Below are positions 27,878 through 35,582 of a stretch of DNA of 38,641 nucleotides, in pieces. The position numbers and the translations under genes were made by a program. The stretch is taken from positions 1 to 38,641 of the forward strand of contig SLQD01000085.1 in NCBI GenBank assembly GCA_007131685.1, read 5' to 3'. The notes beneath the pieces were generated by a model. It saw nothing but the letters and a program-made list of their open reading frames with translations, did not search any database and was not told the origin of the DNA. This DNA is from Paracoccaceae bacterium. GTDB taxonomy: Bacteria; Pseudomonadota; Alphaproteobacteria; Rhodobacterales; Rhodobacteraceae. Positions within the stretch are counted from its first letter, which is position 1, and every line of letters begins with the position of its first letter.

Positions 27878-27906
27878 ACGATGCGCACAAAGCGGGGCAT
27901 GGTCAA
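27878..27906 (-). promoter_or_regulatory. Candidate leaderless arsR promoter
   Basis: On the minus strand TTGACC (27901-27906), 17 bases, CATCGT (27878-27883), then CGCGTC and the ATG at 27871. The predicted +1 is the A of the start codon. Confidence 0.45.
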
Positions 27907-27918
27907 CTCATCGGTTGA
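27903..27918. promoter_or_regulatory. Candidate ArsR operator
   Basis: TCAAC (27903-27907) and GTTGA (27914-27918) are inverted with a six-base spacer. This is the usual size and form of ArsR-family operators. It overlaps the arsR -35, so binding would block arsR transcription. The F0 operon promoter lies about 110 bp further on. Confidence 0.5.
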
Positions 27919-27961
27919 ACGACGTGCCGCGCCGCAATGCCGCCCGCACGCTGCGCCCGGC

Positions 27962-27980
27962 TTTCCGGACGATCCGGAAA
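27962..27980. repeat. 8-bp inverted repeat in the arsR-atpI gap
   Basis: TTTCCGGA (27962-27969), CGA, TCCGGAAA (27973-27980): perfect arms with a three-base spacer. An AT-rich patch containing a tandem CAATAT (27987-27998) follows at once. No U-run follows on either strand, so it is not a terminator. It could be an operator or part of the upstream control region of the F0 operon. Confidence 0.4.
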
Positions 27981-28030
27981 ACAATTCAATATCAATATCT
28001 TGCGCGGATACCGCGCCGCGGCGAAGGCGC

Positions 28031-28059
28031 TTGACTCGGCCGCGACGCGCCCATAGGTT
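28031..28059 (+). promoter_or_regulatory. Candidate F0 operon promoter
   Basis: TTGACT (28031-28036), 17 bases, TAGGTT (28054-28059), 30 bp before the atpI ATG. The -35 overlaps a GACTC site (28033-28037), a target of CcrM-type adenine methylation if the host has that enzyme. Confidence 0.45.
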
Positions 28060-28088
28060 CCGCGCCATCTTCCGAGGGGCGCTCCGCC

Positions 28089-28442
28089 ATGGCCGGACCG
28101 GGGAACGGCGACGAACTCAGCCGGCTGCAGGAGCGGATCGATCGGGCCCGGGCGGCGCAGACCCCGCGACAGCGCGGGGCGGCCGCGCAGATCGGCCAGG
28201 CGCATGCGGCCTGGCGCATGGTCGTGGAGCTCGTCACGGGCCTCGTCATGGGGTTCGCGATGGGCTACGGGCTCGACGCGCTGTTCGGAACGCGGCCGGT
28301 GCTGCTGGTCGTCATGACGCTGCTCGGATTCGCGGCCGGCATCAACCTGATGCTGCGCACCGCCGCGGAAATGACGGCGAAGCAAAACAGGGACGCGGCC
28401 GAGGCCGACGATCCAGGCGAAGGGGACGAGGGACGTGGCTGA
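28089..28442 (+). CDS. atpI: AtpI/AtpZ family F0F1 ATP synthase accessory protein
   Basis: 117-residue membrane protein at the head of the F0 operon. A charged N-terminal helix (about 8-24) is followed by two membrane segments (about 44-64 and 70-88) separated by [10 protein letters not shown], the AtpI/AtpZ signature, and a charged C-terminal tail. The family is thought to help assemble the c-ring or transport cations for it; it is dispensable in several species. The ATG at 28089 has GAGGGG upstream at about 9 bases. The stop overlaps the atpB GTG start by eight bases (28435-28442). Confidence 0.9.
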   Translation: MAGPGNGDELSRLQERIDRARAAQTPRQRGAAAQIGQAHAAWRMVVELVTGLVMGFAMGYGLDALFGTRPVLLVVMTLLGFAAGINLMLRTAAEMTAKQNRDAAEADDPGEGDEGRG

Positions 28443-29178
28443 AGAGATTGGCTTTGTCATCGAGCCGATGGAGCAGTTCGAGGTCACGCCGCTGTTCGGC
28501 GGCGAGGCGGTGCACTGGTACACGCCGACCAATGTGACGCTCTGGCTGGCGCTGACGGTGCTGTCGGTGGCGCTCCTGATGGTCGCCGCCTCGCGCGGAC
28601 GCGCGCTCGTGCCGTCGCGGGTGCAGTCCATGGCGGAGCTGACCTACGGCTTCGTCCACCAGATGATCGAGGACGTCACCGGCAAGGACGGGGTGCGTTA
28701 CTTCCCCTACATCATGACGATCTTCGTCTTCATCCTGTTCGCGAACCTGCTCGGGCTCATCCCCTGGGCCTTCACGACGACCTCGCATATCGCCGTGACG
28801 GCGTTTCTCGCGCTCGCGGTGTTCCTGACGGTCACGGCGCTCGGCTTCGTGCTGCACGGGCTGAGCTTTCTGAAGATGTTCTGGATCGAGGCGGCGCCGC
28901 TGGCGCTGCGCCCAGCGCTGGCGATCATCGAGCTGATCTCGTATTTCGTCCGCCCGGTCAGCCATTCCATTCGTCTGGCGGGCAACATGATGGCCGGCCA
29001 TGCGGTGCTCAAGGTGTTCGCGGGGTTCGCGGGCGCGCTCGGGGTGGCGTCGGTCGTGCCGATCGCGGGGCTCGTGGCGATGTATGCCTTCGAGCTGTTG
29101 GTGGCGGTCATTCAGGCCTACGTCTTCACCATCCTCACCTGCGTCTATCTCAAGGATGCGCTGCATCCGCATCACTGA
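28435..29178 (+). CDS. atpB: ATP synthase F0 subunit a
   Basis: 247-residue inner-membrane subunit a, forming the proton half-channels against the c-ring. The essential arginine is Arg180 in [44 protein letters not shown] and [21 protein letters not shown], with the conserved Gln in the last helix, complete the signature. About five to six membrane segments. It starts with GTG at 28435 inside the end of atpI, with GAGGGA just upstream. Confidence 0.97.
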   Translation: MAEEIGFVIEPMEQFEVTPLFGGEAVHWYTPTNVTLWLALTVLSVALLMVAASRGRALVPSRVQSMAELTYGFVHQMIEDVTGKDGVRYFPYIMTIFVFILFANLLGLIPWAFTTTSHIAVTAFLALAVFLTVTALGFVLHGLSFLKMFWIEAAPLALRPALAIIELISYFVRPVSHSIRLAGNMMAGHAVLKVFAGFAGALGVASVVPIAGLVAMYAFELLVAVIQAYVFTILTCVYLKDALHPHH

Positions 29179-29218
29179 GACGCACAAATTCAGCCAGTTC
29201 CAAGCAAGGAGAAACGCA

Positions 29219-29455
29219 ATGGAAGGCGATATCGCGGAAATGGGCAAGTTCATCGGCGTCGGCCTGACGGCCTTCGGCATGGGCGGCGCAGCGATCGGTG
29301 TGGGCACCGTCGCGGGCAACTACCTGTCGGGCGCGCTGCGCAATCCGTCGGCGGCGCCGGGCCAGACGGCCATGCTGTTCATCGGCATCGCCTTCGCCGA
29401 GGCGCTGGGGATCTTTTCGTTCCTCGTCGCGCTCTTGCTGATGTTCGCCGTGTAA
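29219..29455 (+). CDS. atpE: ATP synthase F0 subunit c
   Basis: 78-residue proteolipid of two membrane helices. Helix 1 carries the tight-packing glycine motif ([14 protein letters not shown]), the loop is RNPSAAPGQ, and helix 2 has the proton-binding carboxylate Glu61 in [11 protein letters not shown]. No sodium-specific ligand set is evident, so a proton rotor is expected. The ATG at 29219 has AAGGAG upstream; the gene stands 40 bp after atpB and 67 bp before the b' gene, larger gaps than elsewhere in the operon, as is common around this highly translated subunit. Confidence 0.98.
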   Translation: MEGDIAEMGKFIGVGLTAFGMGGAAIGVGTVAGNYLSGALRNPSAAPGQTAMLFIGIAFAEALGIFSFLVALLLMFAV

Positions 29456-29522
29456 GCTCCGGCCGACCCGTGCCATCGGGCGGGCCGCGCGCCCGCCCGT
29501 GACAGGCTCGCAGGAGGACGCC

Positions 29523-30050
29523 ATGGAAACAGAGCCAAACGGCGCGGAAACGGGCATGCCGCAGCTCGATTTCGCGACCTTCCCGAACCAGCTTTTCTGG
29601 CTGGTGATCGCGCTGGTGGTGATCTACCTGATCCTGTCGCGCGTCGCGCTGCCGCGCATCGGTACCGTGCTCGCCGAGCGCAGCGGCACCATCACCAACG
29701 ATCTCGCCGCGGCCGAAGAGCTCAAGACCAAGGCCGCCGAGGCCGAAAAGGCCTATGAGCAGGCCCTCGCCGATGCGCGCGCGGAGGCGAACAAGATCAT
29801 CGACCGTGCCAAGGCCGAGATGCGCGCCGAGCTCGATGTGGCCATCGCCAAGGCCGACTCCGAGATCGCCGCCAAGCAGGAAGAGTCGGAAAAGCGCATC
29901 GCCGAAATCCGCGCGAGCGCGCAGGACACCGTCCAGGAGGTCGCGCGCGACACGACCGCGGCGGTGCTATCGGCGATGGGCAGCGAGGCCGATTCCGCCA
30001 CCATCGACGCCGCCGTGAAGGCGCGCGCCAGCCGGGGAGATGCCGCATGA
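29523..30050 (+). CDS. atpX: ATP synthase F0 subunit b'
   Basis: 175-residue b' subunit (also called AtpG or b2), one half of the heterodimeric peripheral stalk found in photosynthetic and many alphaproteobacteria. The N-terminal tail leads into one membrane helix (about 24-41, [17 protein letters not shown]), followed by a long alanine/glutamate-rich coiled coil. The start is ATG 29523 with AGGAGG seven bases upstream; an in-frame GTG at 29499 lacks such a site. It overlaps atpF by four bases (ATGA, 30047-30050). Confidence 0.94.
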   Translation: METEPNGAETGMPQLDFATFPNQLFWLVIALVVIYLILSRVALPRIGTVLAERSGTITNDLAAAEELKTKAAEAEKAYEQALADARAEANKIIDRAKAEMRAELDVAIAKADSEIAAKQEESEKRIAEIRASAQDTVQEVARDTTAAVLSAMGSEADSATIDAAVKARASRGDAA

Positions 30051-30610
30051 GGCGCTTCATCGCGATATCCGCCGCGGCTGGCGCGGCCACGCCGGCGCTC
30101 GCGGCGGGGGATTACCCGTTCTTCTCGCTCTACAATACCGACATGGTGGTGGCGATCTCCTTCGTCATCTTCGTCGCCATCCTGTGGTATTTCGGGGTTC
30201 ACACGCTGATCACCAACTGGCTCGACGGCCGCGCCGAGGGGATCCGCAAGGATCTCGACGAGGCGCGCAAACTGCGCGAGGAGGCCCAGGCGCTGCTGGC
30301 CTCGTATGAGCGCAAGCAGAAGGAGGTCGAGGCGCAGGCGGACCGTATCGTCGAGAAGGCCAAGGAAGAGGCCGCGCAATCGGCGCGCGAGGCGCAGGCC
30401 GAACTCGAACGCTCGGTCGCGCGGCGGATGCAGGCGGCGGAGGACCAGATCGCCTCGGCCGAGGCCGCAGCGATCCGCGAGATCCGCAACCGCGCGGCCA
30501 CCATTGCCGTCGCGGCCGCCGGTGACGTGATCGCCGGACAGATGACGGCCGACAGCGCCAACAAGCTCATCGACCAGTCGATCCGCGACGTGGAGAAGCG
30601 GCTGCATTGA
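30047..30610 (+). CDS. atpF: ATP synthase F0 subunit b
   Basis: 187-residue b subunit. An Ala-rich, signal-like N-terminus ([21 protein letters not shown]) precedes the membrane helix (about 33-52, [20 protein letters not shown]), then a long coiled coil to the end. The presequence is also found in other Rhodobacterales b subunits and may be cleaved. Co-expressed with b' by overlapping start and stop. Followed after 26 bp by a strong intrinsic terminator; the F1 genes (atpHAGDC) are not in the window, in keeping with the split arrangement of this group. Confidence 0.95.
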   Translation: MRRFIAISAAAGAATPALAAGDYPFFSLYNTDMVVAISFVIFVAILWYFGVHTLITNWLDGRAEGIRKDLDEARKLREEAQALLASYERKQKEVEAQADRIVEKAKEEAAQSAREAQAELERSVARRMQAAEDQIASAEAAAIREIRNRAATIAVAAAGDVIAGQMTADSANKLIDQSIRDVEKRLH

Positions 30611-30636
30611 GCCGCTCTCAGCCCTTGCCGCAAGGA

Positions 30637-30661
30637 CCCGGCCCGTTGGGGCCGGGTTTTT
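30637..30661 (+). terminator. Intrinsic terminator of the F0 operon
   Basis: CCCGGCCC (30637-30644), loop GTTG, GGGCCGGG (30649-30656), TTTTT (30657-30661). Perfect 8-bp GC stem and five T on the plus strand only; the minus strand has no T-run, so it does not serve the convergent lipoprotein gene. Confidence 0.93.
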
Positions 30662-30671
30662 CATGCGCGCG

Positions 30672-31319
30672 TCAGGCCTGCGTCGGGCGGATGATGATCT
30701 CCACACGGCGGTTCTGCGCGCGCCCCTCGGCGGTCAGGTTGCTGGCGACCGGCTGATCCTCGCCGCGCCCCACCGCGGTGATACGGTTGCCGGACACCCC
30801 GGCATCGCGCAGCACATTCGCCACCGAACCGGCCCTCCGCTCCGAGAGCGACTGGTTGTAGGAGGCGGCGCCGGTGCTGTCGGTGTGGCCGATCACCTGG
30901 ATGCGGCTGCCGGGATTCTCGTTGAGGTTGGCGGCCATGGCGCGCAGGTCGCGGCGCAGATCCGGGCGCACCGCGGCGCTGTCGGTGGCGAACAGGATCT
31001 CCTGGGGCATGGTGACGATGAGTTCCTGCCCGGTATTCTCGATATTGATGCGGTCGTCGCCCATGTCGCGGCGCAGCTCCGCGGCCTGGCGGTCGAGTTG
31101 CTGGCCGATGAGCCCGCCCGCAGCGGCGCCGAGCCCCGCGCCGATCGCGGTGCGGCGCACGCCGCCGTCTCCGGTGCCGGCGCCGACGAGCCCGCCGATC
31201 GCGGCGCCCGCAACTGCGCCGGTGCGCGTGCGGTCTGTCTGTCCGGTCATCGGGTCCTCGCAGGCAGCGAGGAAGAGCATGCCGGCGCTCGCGGCGAGGA
31301 GGGGGAATTGCAGTTTCAT
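30672..31319 (-). CDS. OmpA-family lipoprotein with glycine-zipper region
   Basis: 215-residue outer-membrane lipoprotein. The signal peptide ends in a lipobox LAAC with Cys20. A glycine-zipper segment follows at about 34-75 (GAVAGAAIGGLVGAGTGDGG and a second run), as in YiaD-type proteins. The OmpA C-terminal peptidoglycan-binding domain spans about 97-212, with ILFATDSAAVRPDLR, VIGHTDSTGAASYNQSLSERRAGSVANVL and AEGRAQNRRVEIII. It tethers the outer membrane to the cell wall. It would be a substrate of the Lgt encoded at 17061. 165 bp separate it from the upstream ogt-type gene; a weak TATCGT -10 occurs there. It is convergent with atpF. Confidence 0.94.
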   Translation of the reverse strand: MKLQFPLLAASAGMLFLAACEDPMTGQTDRTRTGAVAGAAIGGLVGAGTGDGGVRRTAIGAGLGAAAGGLIGQQLDRQAAELRRDMGDDRINIENTGQELIVTMPQEILFATDSAAVRPDLRRDLRAMAANLNENPGSRIQVIGHTDSTGAASYNQSLSERRAGSVANVLRDAGVSGNRITAVGRGEDQPVASNLTAEGRAQNRRVEIIIRPTQA

Positions 31320-31484
31320 CAGCCATGCCTCATGGAATTCGGGCCGGTTCCCGGCCTGTTGCTTGTTGATGCGCTACGATAGCATGGCGCCGTCTGCCTT
31401 CGCCAGCGTGATCACGCGCCGACAGCGCGATCCCGCTTTCGCCGCGAGGCGGCGCGGCCCGGCCCATCGCGGGAAGCGGCCCGT

Positions 31485-32315
31485 TCACTCCGCCCCGGTG
31501 CGCGCGGCTTCATAGGCCAGCATCGCCCGCTTGACCGGCACGCCCCAGTGATAGCCCCCGAGCGCCCCGTCGCGGCGCAGCGCGCGGTGGCAGGGGATGA
31601 TCCATCCCAGCGGGTTGCGGCCCACCGCGGTGCCGACGGCCCGTGCCGCCCCGGGCCGGCCGATGCGCGCCGCGATGTCGCCATAGGTCGTCACATGCCC
31701 GTCGGGCACCTGCAGGAGCGCCTCCCAGACCTTGTGCTGGAACGGGCCGCCGAACACGTGCAGCCGCGCCCCGCGCCGCGTCAGCGCCGCCTCGGCGAGC
31801 GGCGTCACCATTGCGGGATCCGCGCGATACCGCGCCGCCGGCCAGCGCGCCGCGAGATCGGCAAACGCGGTATCGCGGGACCGGACCGCGGCAAAGGCGA
31901 TGCCGCACAGCCCCCTGTCGGTCGCCATCGCCAGCATCGGGCCGAAGGGCGAGTCCTGCCATGCCCAGGCGATCTCGATGCCGTCGCCCGCGCGCGCATA
32001 GGCCCCCGGCGCCATCGCCTCCCATTTGATGAAGAGATCATGCAGCCGCCCGGCCCCCGACAGCCCCGCCGCCGCGCTCGTCTCCAGCGTGCCATGTCGC
32101 GCGCGCAGCAGGCGGCGGGCATGGTCGAGCGCGAGATACTGCTGATAATGCTTGGGCGAGACCCCGGCCCAGCGGCTGAAGACGCGCTGGAAATGCGCCG
32201 GGCTCAGGCCGAGCCTGCCTGCGAGCGCGTCGAGCGACAGCGGCGCAGGCGCGCCCGCGATCTCGTCGAGCGCGCGCAGGATGACGCGGTAATGGTAGGT
32301 ATCACTCTCGGCCAT
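31485..32315 (-). CDS. AraC-type HTH fused to O6-methylguanine-DNA methyltransferase
   Basis: 276-residue Ada-like protein lacking the N-terminal zinc/phosphotriester domain of E. coli Ada. The N-terminal AraC helix-turn-helix (about 10-100) contains LSLDALAGRLGLSPAHFQRVFSRWAGVSPKHYQQYL. The C-terminal alkyltransferase carries the suicide cysteine Cys242 in WIIPCHRAL, the DNA-binding helix GGPFQHKVWEALLQVPDGHVTTYGDIAARIGRPGAARAVG, and GGYHWGVPVKRAML. It repairs O6-alkylguanine; without the methylation-sensing domain it may not activate transcription in the Ada manner. The ATG at 32315 has GAGGAG upstream. It is divergent from nth, 111 bp between starts, which puts two DNA-repair genes side by side. 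Confidence 0.92.
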   Translation of the reverse strand: MAESDTYHYRVILRALDEIAGAPAPLSLDALAGRLGLSPAHFQRVFSRWAGVSPKHYQQYLALDHARRLLRARHGTLETSAAAGLSGAGRLHDLFIKWEAMAPGAYARAGDGIEIAWAWQDSPFGPMLAMATDRGLCGIAFAAVRSRDTAFADLAARWPAARYRADPAMVTPLAEAALTRRGARLHVFGGPFQHKVWEALLQVPDGHVTTYGDIAARIGRPGAARAVGTAVGRNPLGWIIPCHRALRRDGALGGYHWGVPVKRAMLAYEAARTGAE

Positions 32316-32391
32316 GGCGGTCTCCTCGTTCGCATCAGCCTTAGGGCCCGCCGCCGCGCCCGGCGACCCGGAAGCTGCGCAATCGTGCGCC

Positions 32392-32420
32392 TTGCGGGGG
32401 CGGGCGCGCTCGGGCATATC
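32392..32420 (+). promoter_or_regulatory. Candidate leaderless nth promoter
   Basis: TTGCGG (32392-32397), 17 bases, CATATC (32415-32420), then CCCGCC and the ATG at 32427; no Shine-Dalgarno. The predicted +1 is the A of ATG. Confidence 0.4.
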
Positions 32421-32426
32421 CCCGCC

Positions 32427-33071
32427 ATGGCGCGTCAGCTCGATTATCACACGATCCATGCGATCTTCACCCGCTTCGCCGAGGCCGAACCCGAGCCGCG
32501 CGGCGAGCTGCATCATGTCAACGCCTTCACGCTGCTGGTGGCGGTCGCGCTGTCGGCGCAGGCCACGGATGCGGGGGTCAACAAGGCCACCCGCGCGCTT
32601 TTCGAGGTGGCCGACACGCCGGCGAAGATGCTCGCCCTCGGCGAGGAGGGACTTATCGCGCATATCCGCACGATCGGACTCTATCGCAACAAGGCCAGGA
32701 ACGTCATCAAGCTGTCGCGTATCCTCGAGGAGCAGTATGACGGAGCCGTGCCCTCGAGCCGCGCCGCGCTTTCGAGCCTGCCAGGGGTGGGGCGCAAGAC
32801 GGCGAACGTGGTGCTCAACATGTGGTGGGAGATGCCCGCGCAGGCGGTGGACACGCATATCTTCCGGCTCGGCAATCGCACCGGGATCTGCCCGGGCAAG
32901 GACACGCTCGCCGTCGAGCGCGCCATCGAGGACAACATCCCCGCCGAATTCCAGCGCCACGCGCATCACTGGATGATCCTGCACGGCCGCTACGTGTGCA
33001 AGGCGCGCAAGCCCGCCTGCGGCGCCTGCCTGATCCGCGATCTGTGCCCCTATGAGGACAAGACGGCCTAG
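32427..33071 (+). CDS. nth: Endonuclease III
   Basis: 214-residue bifunctional DNA glycosylase/AP lyase that removes oxidised pyrimidines. The helix-hairpin-helix LPGVGRKTANVVL carries catalytic Lys124, and Asp142 is in VDTHIFRLGNR. The C-terminal iron-sulfur loop has Cys191, Cys198, Cys201 and Cys207 in the exact C-X6-C-X2-C-X5-C spacing. The ATG at 32427 matches the family N-terminus (tyrosine-rich IHAIFTRFAEA); no Shine-Dalgarno is present. Its TAG stop shares bases with the TAG stop of the convergent sulfotransferase (CTAG, 33068-33071). Confidence 0.97.
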   Translation: MARQLDYHTIHAIFTRFAEAEPEPRGELHHVNAFTLLVAVALSAQATDAGVNKATRALFEVADTPAKMLALGEEGLIAHIRTIGLYRNKARNVIKLSRILEEQYDGAVPSSRAALSSLPGVGRKTANVVLNMWWEMPAQAVDTHIFRLGNRTGICPGKDTLAVERAIEDNIPAEFQRHAHHWMILHGRYVCKARKPACGACLIRDLCPYEDKTA

Positions 33072-33871
33072 TCGCCGAGCTTGGCGTGGACCTCGTCGAG
33101 GTCGATCGCGCGCACGGGGCGCTTGCTGGAGGGATCGTCGATATCGTAGCCGAAAAGCTCGAAATCGCGCTTGTACATCTCCCGGACGAGATGCATCGAC
33201 AGATCATCGAAGAAATCCTCGACGGGATGGGCGCGCTTGGGGCCGTGGCCTTCGGATTCGTTGAAGCGCGGCACCGCGGCGAGATCGACGGAATGCGGCG
33301 TCTCGATGGCGTCGAGGACCGCCTGCATGCCGGGGTTGAATTCCTCGGTATGGGCGATGTGATCGTAGCGGCCGCCATTGACGATGAAGGTCGCGACATG
33401 GCCCGAAACGGCGGACCAGTGGATGTCGGGCTCCATCGGCTTGCGCCAGCGGATCGTGTCGCGCGCGAAGAGCAGGAAGCGGCGAAAACTCGCGATCTGG
33501 TCGAACTCGCCCTCCACGGCGACGCCGTATTGCTGGACGAGCTGCGGGACGAGCTTGCCGCGATAGCGGTTGCCGTTGCGCTGGATGCCGCAGATCTTGT
33601 CGAAGAAGGACGACAGGATGCGGGTATAGGGATTGCGCACGAAGGTGAAGGCGGGGGCGCGGCGGTTCTTCACGACATCGGTGATGCGCGGCTGGCTCGC
33701 GTCGAAGGCCCATTTGTGCAGGCCGGTCTGCGCGTCATGGATGTCGCCGTCGAAGAAGCGGCCGTGATCGGAGTAGTGCAGGATCTGGCCGACCGTGGAG
33801 CAGGCGCATTTGGGCACCACGCGGTAGACCACGCTCTCGCTTTCGGTCATCCAGGTGCCGGGAAACCCCAT
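33068..33871 (-). CDS. Sulfotransferase family protein
   Basis: 267-residue predicted PAPS-dependent sulfotransferase. The 5'-phosphosulfate loop is VVPKCACSTVG (Lys21), a Cys-containing version typical of Golgi-type carbohydrate sulfotransferases, and the 3'-phosphate motif is FTFVRNPYTRILSSFFDK (Arg79, Ser87). GHVATFIVNGGRYDHIAHTEEF and the tail MHLVREMYKRDFELFGYD are usual for the Sulfotransfer_2 fold. No signal peptide. It is divergent from the Branch-type glycosyltransferase (128 bp between starts), which suggests both act on one glycan. ATG at 33871 has GAAGGGA upstream. The true acceptor is unknown. Confidence 0.85.
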   Translation of the reverse strand: MGFPGTWMTESESVVYRVVPKCACSTVGQILHYSDHGRFFDGDIHDAQTGLHKWAFDASQPRITDVVKNRRAPAFTFVRNPYTRILSSFFDKICGIQRNGNRYRGKLVPQLVQQYGVAVEGEFDQIASFRRFLLFARDTIRWRKPMEPDIHWSAVSGHVATFIVNGGRYDHIAHTEEFNPGMQAVLDAIETPHSVDLAAVPRFNESEGHGPKRAHPVEDFFDDLSMHLVREMYKRDFELFGYDIDDPSSKRPVRAIDLDEVHAKLGD

Positions 33872-33999
33872 CGGTCGCGTCCCTTCAAGGAGTGTTCACC
33901 CCGCAGCGTTACGACGCCGCGACCGCCATCGCAAGCGCGCGCCTTTCCATCGGCGCGACTTCGCGGTTAGACACGCACGCAGCCCAAAGCGGAGCCCGG

Positions 34000-35574
34000 A
34001 TGGCCCGGATCGCCTTCATTCTGTTGTGTCACAAGGACCCGGACGGGATCGTCCGGCAGGTCCGCCAGCTGATCGCGGCGGGCGATTGCGTGGCTATTCA
34101 TTTCGATGCGCGTGCCCCGCGCGCCGACTTTGAGCGCATCGAACGGGAGCTGCGCGGCGAGGCCGCGGTGGTCTTCGCGCGGCGCGTGAAATGCGGCTGG
34201 GGGGAGTGGTCGCTGGTGCAGGGCACGCTCAACGCGATTCTCGCCGCCCGTTCGGCCTTCGCGGATGCGACGCATTTCTACATGATCTCGGGCGACTGCA
34301 TGCCCATCAAGACGGCCGAATACGCCCATGCCCTGCTCGATGCTCAGCCCGCCGACCACATCGAGAGCTTCGACTTCTTCACCTCCGGCTGGATCAGGAC
34401 CGGGCTGCGCGAGGAGCGGCTCGTCTATCGCCACTATTTCAACGAGCGCGCCAACAAGCCGCTGTTCTATGCCGCGATGGGCGCGCAGCGCCGGCTCGGG
34501 CTGCGCCGCGCGGTGCCCGACGGGCTGCGGATGATGATCGGCTCGCAATGGTGGTGCCTGCGCCGCAGGACCGTGGAGGCGGTTCTCGCCTTCATCGCCG
34601 AACGCCCCGACATCTTGCGCTTCTTTCGCACCACCTGGATCCCCGACGAGACCTTCTTTCAGACCCTGGTGCGCCATCTCGTCCCCGAAACCGAGATCCG
34701 CGCGCGCACGCTGACCTTCCTGATGTTCTCCGATTACGGAATGCCGGTCGCGTTCTACAACGATCATTACGAGCTCCTGCTGTCGCAGGATTTCCTCTTC
34801 GCGCGCAAGATCTCGCCCGGGGCGGGCGAGCTCAAGCGCCGGCTCGGCGCGCTCTATGCCCGCCGCGGGGTCGATTTCGGGGTGTCCGGCGGCGGGCGCG
34901 AGCTTTACGGCTATCTGACCGGGCGCGGCCGCATCGGGCGGCGCTTCGCGCGGCGCATCTGGGAGCGGCAGGCGGTGCTCGGGCGCGATCACGAGTTCAT
35001 GATCGTGGCCTGCAAGAAATGGCATGTCGCCAAGCGGCTGATCGCGCGCATCCACGAGCGCACCGGGATCGCCGCGCTGGCCTATCTCTTCGAGGAGGCG
35101 GGCACGCCGCTGCCCGATCTCGGCGGCCTCGAATCCAGCATGGACAAGCTCACCCGCCATCGCCGCGCGGTGATGCGGATCCTGTTCGACCACCACGCCA
35201 CCGACCGCATGGTGATCTGCGTGGATCCGTCCAATCTCGGGCTGATCGGCGATTTCGCCGGCGCGCAATGCGGCTTGCGGCTCCTGCAGGTCGAGTGCCG
35301 CACGACGGACGGGTTCATCGAGGGCCATGCCCGGCGCATGGGGCTGATCGGGGCCGCAACGCCGCAAAGCGTGCGCCGGCAGGTGCTGCAATCGATGCGT
35401 CGCGACATCGAACTCGAGGCGCAGAACCTGCGCGACGCCGATCTTGCGCCGCTCACACGGCTGCGTGAAACCGCGCCCGCGGCGCAGAATGCGCGCGCGT
35501 TGGCCGATTTCCTGCGCCTCGACGCCGCCACCGCGCGCGACATTCTCGATACCGACCACCTGTTCAGCGACTGA
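34000..35574 (+). CDS. Branch-type (core-2/I-like) beta-1,6-N-acetylglucosaminyltransferase with extra C-terminal domain
   Basis: 524 residues. The first about 260 match the Branch (GT14) family: FILLCHKDPDGIVRQVRQL, IHFDARAPRADFERI, VKCGWGEWSLVQGTLNAI, HFYMISGDCMPIKTAEY, MIGSQWWCLRRRTVEAVL and the WIPDETFFQTLV catalytic region with an acidic pair. The C-terminal half (about 300-524) is a separate domain (DUF5927-like, by memory), with no motif I can assign a reaction to. No signal peptide or membrane segment is visible. It probably adds a branching GlcNAc or related sugar to a surface polymer. ATG 34000 (CGGAG upstream) fits the family N-terminus; an open frame back to a GTG at 33892 does not. 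HIT gene follows 8 bp later. Confidence 0.86.
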   Translation: MARIAFILLCHKDPDGIVRQVRQLIAAGDCVAIHFDARAPRADFERIERELRGEAAVVFARRVKCGWGEWSLVQGTLNAILAARSAFADATHFYMISGDCMPIKTAEYAHALLDAQPADHIESFDFFTSGWIRTGLREERLVYRHYFNERANKPLFYAAMGAQRRLGLRRAVPDGLRMMIGSQWWCLRRRTVEAVLAFIAERPDILRFFRTTWIPDETFFQTLVRHLVPETEIRARTLTFLMFSDYGMPVAFYNDHYELLLSQDFLFARKISPGAGELKRRLGALYARRGVDFGVSGGGRELYGYLTGRGRIGRRFARRIWERQAVLGRDHEFMIVACKKWHVAKRLIARIHERTGIAALAYLFEEAGTPLPDLGGLESSMDKLTRHRRAVMRILFDHHATDRMVICVDPSNLGLIGDFAGAQCGLRLLQVECRTTDGFIEGHARRMGLIGAATPQSVRRQVLQSMRRDIELEAQNLRDADLAPLTRLRETAPAAQNARALADFLRLDAATARDILDTDHLFSD

Positions 35575-35582
35575 GGGAAGCG

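Noticed and set aside
31320-31484. Small gene or RNA between the OGT-type gene and the OmpA lipoprotein
   Set aside because: 165 bp of GC-rich sequence with no start-SD pair, no strong hairpin and U-run, only a weak TATCGT -10 for the lipoprotein gene.
33967-35559. A 530-codon minus-strand open frame antisense to the glycosyltransferase
   Set aside because: The plus-strand frame has clear Branch-family motifs; the antisense frame has none.
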